This document shows positions 54,501 to 60,517 of a DNA stretch of 64,000 nucleotides, in pieces (the first letter of the stretch is position 1; the number at the start of each line of letters is the position of its first letter). Source of the stretch: an uncultured Flavobacteriaceae bacterium (lineage in GTDB: Bacteria; Bacteroidota; Bacteroidia; Flavobacteriales; Flavobacteriaceae); contig CANKZQ010000003.1 of the NCBI GenBank assembly GCA_947488345.1, forward strand, positions 62,001 to 126,000. Reading direction: 5' to 3'. The notes beneath the pieces were generated by a model that was not told the DNA's origin, searched no databases, and was given only the letters and a program-made list of their open reading frames with translations. A program made the translations under genes and the position numbers.

Positions 54501-54638
54501 TTCAGTGTAGTGATCCGCAAAAAATAAATGAATCAATGCATCATACGTACTTTCCAATGTGAAAAATATTGAAGTTCCGTGAAACATCAAACCTATGAGT
54601 AATGCAGAAACTAAATATTTACTGGTTGATTGCTTCAT
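51549..54638 (-). CDS. GT-C-like membrane protein with C-terminal NTF2-like and FxLYD-like domains
   Basis: The 1029-residue protein has about 14 membrane helices in its first 600 residues. The first periplasmic loop reads STYDALIHLFFADHYTESWF with Asp-x-x-x-His and ends MSYPPLVHQ, the type of acidic loop seen in GT-C transferases and PTPS-related membrane proteins. Another helix (about 610-635) leads to a periplasmic part. This part has an NTF2-like domain (DAIDFKNFEKAFTLIDKSDD) and two FxLYD-like beta domains (AIIGEVQNVDNVPADVILQG and SGTLFNSGVQEVTVPQLLF). It probably uses a lipid-linked sugar to decorate or lengthen a surface glycan. It is the first gene of a three-gene minus-strand unit. 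Confidence 0.8.
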   Translation of the reverse strand: MKQSTSKYLVSALLIGLMFHGTSIFFTLESTYDALIHLFFADHYTESWFEPWNFKWYTGFTVMSYPPLVHQVIALFSFIGGLKFGLFSVAIIAIVVFITGVYRFSLLISSSRKIAGYAAVLAVFSSSFAETLHLFGQLPSIIGISILMHALPEVYLWLKQGKLKYLFTSLSLIAVTVCSHHVTPIFGMVFFIFPLIGMVIMDASSEQVGSYKKVTFILFLETFKKLFKRIVGFGIISLVIIIVCILPYWINTKNNPITQVPIPHGSRDNFIEIASSGLVFFLIPWGILLILLPYIFYRYFSKRYLFFGISITILFVLGSGGTTPIPKLFLGENAFNILTLDRFTLWASILALPLFGEFVFRMIEGDLKVLIVNQFGKIYYRLFGSFLGMLLLFMTVFTLTLSHFRPSQPQPIKMLPIVNFLNQDEHDQWRYLTLGFGDQMAWLSAQTKAMTVDGNYHSARQLPELTTKAIERLENSKFKGIEGIGSLQQFLTVPEKYNLKYIFSNDKFYDPILYFCGWQRLRQLENGIMVWERLNIPPVSSILPKNDIATWQKVMWGIIPLLTILIAILLNVPRKLIRALKQKTPQPAVYLNFKNQPPSFFKTIWNVTHVWSFVLMAITLFSIHTIYLNSDAHRTPKNALLAYYDAIDFKNFEKAFTLIDKSDDLSLSQYMLEISVSDGLLSSYAKLDAIECEVKPINDTLASAIVKTEWITPLEKINKTFLKSLIKRENKWFIKQHKIDADLPPDQLYSQNTSVYVNHGRRRITTEQTHHEDLLKQPVVEILSAKLIKKGTQYAIIGEVQNVDNVPADVILQGSLYADDDTELATYNAKYHVKHKLMPKETSSFKINFEGIAWSDINDDIPTTFDPDEFTSMDFVKNPTKFNLQITGNVSGEDLYKNLNVSRIEFNEYGISGTLFNSGVQEVTVPQLLFTYYNEDKEIIWVDHKFVEEGIRQQRKRDFQYNFPLNNMIKIVSTDMSNCLVNGLPNDAISDKVVPNRIKNHSKDQLQQIDHKAYSYLKIEINSFIGNID

Positions 54639-55021
54639 CAAAAACTAAAAGTTGATTTCATTTCTTAAAGATACTATAAAGCTCAGTGAAGGTTATTGCG
54701 ATTAATCGAAGCAACTATTTCATTCATCGTTAGAAATGGTCATTTGAACTCTTAGGTATACTAATATCGTGTTGTCGAAGTACTTTTTTCAAAAAATAGT
54801 GTCAGTTTTCGTTAAAATACCCAGAATATCTGTTTAGATGTACTTACTTGGTAAGTCTCGAGGTTTTATTGATTAACTCAAAAATAGGAACAAGATGATA
54901 TAAGTAATGGAGGTTTTTACGCATATTAATTACGGTATAACCCTATAAATTGTCATTCAACAAGATAAAAGTATTGAAAGAAAATGGAAGAAATATAGCA
55001 AAGATTTATCTTCAAATTATT
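54639..55021. other. 383-base gap upstream of the GT-C-like gene
   Basis: No gene is credible. It contains the small inverted repeat ACTTAC-TTG-GTAAGT (54842-54856) and a minus-strand -7-like TATTTTTG at 54879-54886, about 240 bases before the GT-C-like start. I see nothing else. Confidence 0.5.
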
Positions 55022-55699
55022 TCAAATAAAACCTCTTTTTCGTGCTTCCCCAATGATATCTTCATCATTTGCCTTCTCGAGTTCGAGGATATTTTTGATT
55101 TGGATTTTCCTTTTTTCTATAGCACTCAAAGAAAGGTTGATGTAGTTCACCAAATTTTTTGTTTTTACTCCTTTGGATAGATGATAAATAATTTTTCTGT
55201 TTATCTCGTCTAACAAAGTTTCACCAAAATTCATGGTTTGATTTCTAAAAAACTTAGTCACGGTATTGCTATAATATGGAGGATCATTAACAATCGTATT
55301 AAAAGCTATTAAGAATTCATCTGGCGTAAGATCATTTTTAATTAGTAAGCCGTCAGGATTTACAGTTTTCAAGATATTGTGAATTCTATGATTCTCATTA
55401 AACATTGTAAGGATTACCACTTTTAATTTAGGAAGTAATTTTTTCGCATAAACCGCAAGCCCTTCTCCAGAAATAATTTCTCCATCTGACGCTGCTGGTA
55501 ACTTAATATCCGAAAACAACATGTCGTAAGGTTCTTTCTTGGCGGCAAGTTTTAATTTATCTATCGCTGTATCACAATCATGAGCTGTATCAATGATAAA
55601 ATCATAATGACTAAAACTTTGAGAAGATAACATATTTTTATATGCTTCAACAATCATTGGATGATCATCAACAATCAATAATTTCAGGTTATTTTTCAT
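55022..55699 (-). CDS. NarL/FixJ-type response regulator
   Basis: A receiver with Asp11-Asp12, phospho-acceptor Asp64 (MLFSDIKLPAAS) and Lys in GLLIKNDLT is followed by a GerE/LuxR-type helix-turn-helix (IIYHLSKGVKTKNLVNYINLSLSAIEKRK, here given only as a position at about residues 165-195). The long loop after Asp64 (PAASDGEIISGEGLAVY) is typical of Bacteroidota NarL-type regulators. Its cognate kinase lies 94 bases upstream on the same strand. Confidence 0.88.
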   Translation of the reverse strand: MKNNLKLLIVDDHPMIVEAYKNMLSSQSFSHYDFIIDTAHDCDTAIDKLKLAAKKEPYDMLFSDIKLPAASDGEIISGEGLAVYAKKLLPKLKVVILTMFNENHRIHNILKTVNPDGLLIKNDLTPDEFLIAFNTIVNDPPYYSNTVTKFFRNQTMNFGETLLDEINRKIIYHLSKGVKTKNLVNYINLSLSAIEKRKIQIKNILELEKANDEDIIGEARKRGFI

Positions 55700-55793
55700 A
55701 GGGAGAAACTTTATAAATGTTTTATAGCGACCCGATAAAGTTAGAAAAAATTATTTAATCAAAATTTTTGAGATAAAAATTTGAAGAATAAAA

Positions 55794-57815
55794 TTACTTA
55801 TTAGGAATAGTAATTTTTATAGAAGTACCTCTATTGAAATCTGAAATTATTTCGACAGATCCATCAAATTTTTCCGCACGAGATTTAATATTCTGTAATC
55901 CAATACCATTGGTTTTAGACAATTTATTAAATCCTACTCCATCATCTTTTATTTCTAGGATTAACTGATCGTTTTTAATACGAAATTCAACGAACACATT
56001 TTTCGCTTGCGCGTATTTATTAATGTTTTGAGTTGCTTCTTGTATGATTCGATATAAGTTCATTTTTAATTGTCCTTCTTTTTCTTTCCAAAGAATATTC
56101 TTATCATTTTTAAACTCAAAATTGAAATAGGTTATTGCACTTTGATCTAATAATAATGTTTCAATTAATGTTTCATATCCAATATTGGCATTTGCAATGT
56201 TTGATTCGTTATTCAACTCATGAGAAATATCTCTTATCTCTTCTTCGATTTCTTGAAGATCATTAATGTATTTTTCTCGTTTTTGTACAGCATCCGCATT
56301 AGAGTCTGCATTCAAATTACTCAAAATAAGTCTCGTCCCAAAAAGTTTTCCAAGTATACCGTCATGTAACTCTTCGGATATTCGTTTTTTCTCAATCTTA
56401 CTTCCTTCATCGAGTTTATTTTGCTGTGCAATCATCAAATTATAAATATCTTCATTGGCCTTTTGTTGCTCTTTCTCCAGTAAAAGATTTTTATTTCTTA
56501 CTCGCTGGGATCTTATAATGTACAACAAAACTCCAAACAAAATAGTCAAGATAGATACGATCAGTATCGATTCGTTTTGTCGACTCAACCTTTTATTTTT
56601 AACAATAAACTCATCAGTTTGAAATTGAATTCTTGCAAATTTATTGCGTATTGTTCTCTCCTGTTTCTTTAGACTATCGTTTATTAGTATATATTTATCT
56701 ATATAATTCGCGCTGTTTTTAGCATCTAATTTTGACAATAGCAATAATGATGGAAATAGTTCTCGATAGTTTTGAGTTCTTTCTGATAACTCACTAACTT
56801 CTAGTGCATATTGCTTGGCTTTCGCAGAATCTTTAGTATGCACAAAATATTCTGCTAAATGCAATTTATTCATTGCAATACCCATATAGTCATTAATACT
56901 GTCTCTTATTCTTAAAGACTCATACAGCCGCTCCTCAGTATCGGAAAGGTCGTCTATTTTAAATTCGCTATATGCCAAGTTATCAATTAACGTAGCATAA
57001 AGCTTAATATTCGTGTTTTTTAAATCAATTGTTTTTAAGGCAAGACGATAATATTCAATGGCATTGTGGTAATCTCCTTTATTTTTGTAAACAACTCCAA
57101 TATTATTTAGCGTATTTTCTTTGAATGTATTCTTTCTTTTAATTTGTTTTTGATATTCTAGCGCTATTTGATGATTTGAAATGGCGTCATCGTACTCTTC
57201 TAAATTATTAAAATTAATCGCTAAATTATTATAACAGCGATATAAAGATCCATATTCTTTTAGCGGTTTTAACTTGGATATAGCCCTAATTGTTGTTATT
57301 TCACTCCCAGTAAAATCTTTCACATCCGATTGCATAATTGCCATTTCAAGTAGCATTCGTCCTTCAAAATTATCATTCTTTAAACCTTGATACAATTTTT
57401 GAGCTCTAGAGTAAACATAATAAGCACTATCCTTAATTCCATTTCTAGAATAAAACCTGCCTAAATCCCATAAATTGGCCGCCAAATTTAATGAATCATT
57501 CAACTTTTGAGATAGCTCAGTTGATTCTTTATTGACGCGTCTAAAGTTTAATGAATCTCTTAGTACATAATACCTAAATGAAATTTTAAGTAAATATTTA
57601 TTTCTTATCGAATCTATATCTTCTTCAAGAGTTAATCGATATGCTTCTTTTAAAAAATCTTTCCGAGTCGCGAGATCAAGGTTCGAATTTTTAGCATTAC
57701 TTAAGCATATTTCAACACTATCTGTGCTATGCTGAATTGTAATATCGGCAACACAACTAGCATTAAAAAAAATGAGCTCAAAAATTAAATAAATATGTAG
57801 GAGTAAAAAATTCAA
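55794..57815 (-). CDS. TPR-sensor histidine kinase (NarX/DesK class)
   Basis: The N-terminus is hydrophobic (HIYLIFELIFFNASC) and is followed by a periplasmic array of TPRs (about residues 30-390), a membrane helix (about 415-433), a HisKA_3 domain with His484 (ISEELHDGILGKLFG) and a compact HATPase domain (VGFNKLSKTNGIGLQNI). This is the common flavobacterial TPR-kinase layout for cell-surface signals. The frame begins with TTG at 57815 right after an in-frame stop, and no ATG occurs near the N-terminus, so TTG is the likely start. It pairs with the NarL-type regulator downstream. Confidence 0.88.
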   Translation of the reverse strand: MNFLLLHIYLIFELIFFNASCVADITIQHSTDSVEICLSNAKNSNLDLATRKDFLKEAYRLTLEEDIDSIRNKYLLKISFRYYVLRDSLNFRRVNKESTELSQKLNDSLNLAANLWDLGRFYSRNGIKDSAYYVYSRAQKLYQGLKNDNFEGRMLLEMAIMQSDVKDFTGSEITTIRAISKLKPLKEYGSLYRCYNNLAINFNNLEEYDDAISNHQIALEYQKQIKRKNTFKENTLNNIGVVYKNKGDYHNAIEYYRLALKTIDLKNTNIKLYATLIDNLAYSEFKIDDLSDTEERLYESLRIRDSINDYMGIAMNKLHLAEYFVHTKDSAKAKQYALEVSELSERTQNYRELFPSLLLLSKLDAKNSANYIDKYILINDSLKKQERTIRNKFARIQFQTDEFIVKNKRLSRQNESILIVSILTILFGVLLYIIRSQRVRNKNLLLEKEQQKANEDIYNLMIAQQNKLDEGSKIEKKRISEELHDGILGKLFGTRLILSNLNADSNADAVQKREKYINDLQEIEEEIRDISHELNNESNIANANIGYETLIETLLLDQSAITYFNFEFKNDKNILWKEKEGQLKMNLYRIIQEATQNINKYAQAKNVFVEFRIKNDQLILEIKDDGVGFNKLSKTNGIGLQNIKSRAEKFDGSVEIISDFNRGTSIKITIPNK

Positions 57816-57851
57816 TCATGTAAGTTTAGCGATTCCAAAGTTATAATATTT

Positions 57852-57888
57852 AAACAAAGAACCACCCGAAATAGGTAGTTCTTTGTTT
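57852..57888 (-). terminator. Terminator after the 55-residue lipoprotein
   Basis: AAACAAAGAAC-C-ACC (57852-57866) and GGT-A-GTTCTTTGTTT (57874-57888) form a 14-pair stem with one mismatch around a 7-nt loop. On the minus strand it follows the lipoprotein stop and precedes the TPR-kinase gene. Confidence 0.7.
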
Positions 57889-57902
57889 AAAAGATAAATG
57901 AT

Positions 57903-58070
57903 TTAATCGCCATCTGGCCTATCTTCTCCTTCGTTACCTTCCTCTCCCGTTTTCATATGAATCTCTTCGATTGTCTCATTTTGAGGGTCGTCAATTGTCA
58001 CATCAGAGTCGCAGGCGTAAAAGCATAATGATACTAAAAGAATGGCACAGATATTTCGTAAATTTTTCAT
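57903..58070 (-). CDS. Small acidic lipoprotein, 55 residues
   Basis: An ATG at 58070 opens a frame with a clear lipoprotein signal: MKNLRNICAILLVSLCF then the lipobox FYAC, followed by the acidic segment DSDVTIDDPQNETIEE. The mature part is only about 35 residues and rich in Asp, Glu and Gly (TGEEGNEGEDRPDGD). A hairpin terminator follows. It is likely a small envelope protein of unknown function. It lies between the LytTR protein and the TPR-kinase on the same strand. Confidence 0.7.
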   Translation of the reverse strand: MKNLRNICAILLVSLCFYACDSDVTIDDPQNETIEEIHMKTGEEGNEGEDRPDGD

Positions 58071-58328
58071 GTTTATTTGATTTAAGTGTTAATAAGTGAG
58101 TACTTGAAATTAATCTCTACATCGCTACTCGTCAATAGAATATAGAAGGAATGCATATATAAGTAGCGTACTAGAAAAACAACCTATTATGCTAAAAGTG
58201 AAGCTTCAATTTCAATTCAAACTTAAGACAGAAAAATACATCTAACTAACATATTTACAGTGTTTTAGTAGATGTACCGTATATATGAGTGGTTGTCATT
58301 AAAATGAGAGTCAATGGTATATGACAGC

Positions 58329-59069
58329 TTAATTTAAGGAACTAAGAGCACCTTTCGAAAGTGATTTTTCCAAATGGGTAACATTACTTTTATAAGACCT
58401 TGAAAATGGTATTACATACGAGCAATTTTTAATATTGCACTTCGATTTTCCAAAATGAATTCTAGAAACGTAGTCACTATTAATTATATAGCTATTATGA
58501 ATTCTTATGAAGTTTTTTGGTAAAATTGATTCAAACGATTTTAATGTTTTGTAAGCACTTACCGTGCTATCATCATTCATAAAAAAGTCGGTGGCATTAT
58601 TATCAGCCTTCAAAAAAAGTATTTCGTCTATTTCAATAAATCTAAAGTCTTTATAAGATCTTAAGCATAGTTTATTGAGTTCATTTAAATCTATTCTTTT
58701 ATTGAGTTTTGCCACTGATTTTCGTAACTCAAATTCATTAATTGGATTTAACAGATAATCAAAAAAGTCATTTTTTAAGCAGTCATAAGCGTAGTTTTTT
58801 GTTGACGATATTGCAACGAACTTTGGTAATTCCATAACATATTTATTGAGTTCATTTACAAAATTAATAGCGTCAGAACATCCTTTGTCATCTTTACTGT
58901 CTACATTCACAAATACCACATCAGGTGCATGCTGTAAGATTAAATTCATCGATTCTTGAAAGCAAAAGGAAGTTCCAACACATATAAAATCAGAAAATAT
59001 TTTGAACTTTTCTTTTAATTTATCCACTACAGACTTTTCACTATCGATAATTGTATATTTAAAATTCAT
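58329..59069 (-). CDS. LytTR DNA-binding protein with degenerate receiver
   Basis: The C-terminal LytTR domain (about residues 145-240; FLKADNNATDFFM, FIRIHNSYIINSDYV, VIPFSRSYKSNV) is intact. The N-terminal domain has receiver-like fold but lacks the catalytic residues: the Asp pair is reduced to IIDSE, the phospho-acceptor is Asn55 in VFVNVDSKDD, and the invariant Lys is replaced by Asn in YLLNPINEF. It is therefore probably not phosphorylated and may respond to another signal or a partner protein. No kinase is adjacent. Confidence 0.88.
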   Translation of the reverse strand: MNFKYTIIDSEKSVVDKLKEKFKIFSDFICVGTSFCFQESMNLILQHAPDVVFVNVDSKDDKGCSDAINFVNELNKYVMELPKFVAISSTKNYAYDCLKNDFFDYLLNPINEFELRKSVAKLNKRIDLNELNKLCLRSYKDFRFIEIDEILFLKADNNATDFFMNDDSTVSAYKTLKSFESILPKNFIRIHNSYIINSDYVSRIHFGKSKCNIKNCSYVIPFSRSYKSNVTHLEKSLSKGALSSLN

Positions 59070-59234
59070 AGCATTTAATTTAGGCTTCTAAATTAATGTG
59101 GTAAACTCACTAACACTTACGGTTATTACACCAAAAAATTGCGGTTTATTGACAAGTTTTGCAATATATTTCTAGTTAATTTTAACTATCGTAAAAGTTT
59201 AATTAAAATCGTTGCTAGGCATTTTTAAGAATCT

Positions 59235-60197
59235 ATGAATAAGCTGTTATTACTCCTTTATTTCTTATCCTTTTCTTGCTTTTCTCAAATGACTAAAAAA
59301 GAGGAACTAGCAACTCTAATTACATTTAACTACTTACATAATCAAGCAGAAACACTCAAATATATTTCGTCAAACTATCCTGAGCAAAGCGATGCATGTA
59401 AACTTGTAGAATTAAAGTTTGCCAAAAAATATGGAATTGCTCAAAAAGACATTCAACTAAAAGTCAAGAAAATCTATGGAGATAACTTTGAAAAATATCT
59501 CTCAGATATAAATAACAACCTACAGTCTTATTTCAATTCTAATAAAATGACCCTTAAAGAGTCAGTTAATTATATACAAAGAGTAAAACACAGAGCAAAT
59601 GGTTTTATTGAATCACCTGTCCATGAGACTTTAATAAAACATCAACAAATGGGGCTAGCGACTCTCAGCTCTACTATTCTCTATCAAGTAGAAAACTACA
59701 CACAAAACGACAAAATTAAGTTTAGTATCAACATCCCGAGTAACTGGAAGGAAATTGAAGGCTCCTCGCCGTCCATTTTAAAAATGTTCAGAAATAATGA
59801 AGGTTTAGGAGAGCAAATAATAGCTATTCATAAATTTGAAAATACACATTCCGTTTCTTCCTTTTCAGATAAAACAATATTGAATTCTATTCCGAAAAAT
59901 AGTTTTAATGTTGTGATGAAAAAGAAAGTAATAAATAATGAATTAATAGATGTTGTTTCGTATGAAGAGATAAACCTATCCCGTAGTTCTAATCAGAGAA
60001 GAATAACATCGAGATATCTTATGATAAGAGAGAACGCTATTATATTAATTGACCATGCTGTATATGGTGAAAAAAATGAAAATTTACACATCGTATCGAA
60101 CGAATTTACCCCCTCAATTGAATCAATATTAACATCGGTAAAAATATCTAAACCTTTACAAAAGAAAAATATGATTGCCACAGTAATACAGCATTAA
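59235..60197 (+). CDS. Secreted protein of unknown function
   Basis: A signal peptide (LLLLLYFLSFSCFS) precedes about 300 residues with no recognised domain. The first part (about residues 20-120) is helical and charged. The second part (about 150-300) shows beta strands and the segment FSINIPSNWKEIEGSSPSIL, which resembles the mature domains of some stress or PsbP-like proteins. It is divergent from the degenerate LytTR gene and has its own terminator at 60332-60369. I do not assign a function. Confidence 0.65.
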   Translation: MNKLLLLLYFLSFSCFSQMTKKEELATLITFNYLHNQAETLKYISSNYPEQSDACKLVELKFAKKYGIAQKDIQLKVKKIYGDNFEKYLSDINNNLQSYFNSNKMTLKESVNYIQRVKHRANGFIESPVHETLIKHQQMGLATLSSTILYQVENYTQNDKIKFSINIPSNWKEIEGSSPSILKMFRNNEGLGEQIIAIHKFENTHSVSSFSDKTILNSIPKNSFNVVMKKKVINNELIDVVSYEEINLSRSSNQRRITSRYLMIRENAIILIDHAVYGEKNENLHIVSNEFTPSIESILTSVKISKPLQKKNMIATVIQH

Positions 60198-60517
60198 CAT
60201 TAATTACCTTCATACCTAATGATCTTAAACTTTCCTCACGTATTTATTTGTATATCATACAACGAATCGTTAGGTGGAGGTAACCTAAACTATTAGATAA
60301 TTTTCATAGCAATTATAATTATTTTTTAGTGCATAAAAGAGACCTCTCCAAGTCTCTTTTATGTTTTTTAACTTGTCATAAACAACAACATTATACAATA
60401 ACTAGAACGTATTTTAATCGAGCGGTTTTGCCGTAATAAATACGAGGTTTCCCATCCCTCTATTTATAAAACACATGGTTAACTTTAGAATAATATTAAT
60501 CTAAATGCTATTTGTTT
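60198..60517. other. 320-base gap with terminator and a pre-gene hairpin
   Basis: The gap holds the terminator at 60332-60369 and a hairpin at 60436-60467: ATAAATACGAGG pairs with CCTCTATTTAT with one bulged base. This hairpin lies 50 bases before the next gene and could be an operator or a leader structure. No gene is seen. Confidence 0.5.
60332..60369 (+). terminator. Rho-independent terminator after the unknown secreted protein
   Basis: CATAAAAGAGAC (60332-60343) and GTCTCTTTTATG (60352-60363) form a 12-bp perfect stem, followed by six T. Confidence 0.92.

Noticed and set aside
54950-55180. A 76-codon plus-strand frame
   Set aside because: It runs into the antisense of the NarL-type regulator, which has clear domain motifs; the frame itself shows none.
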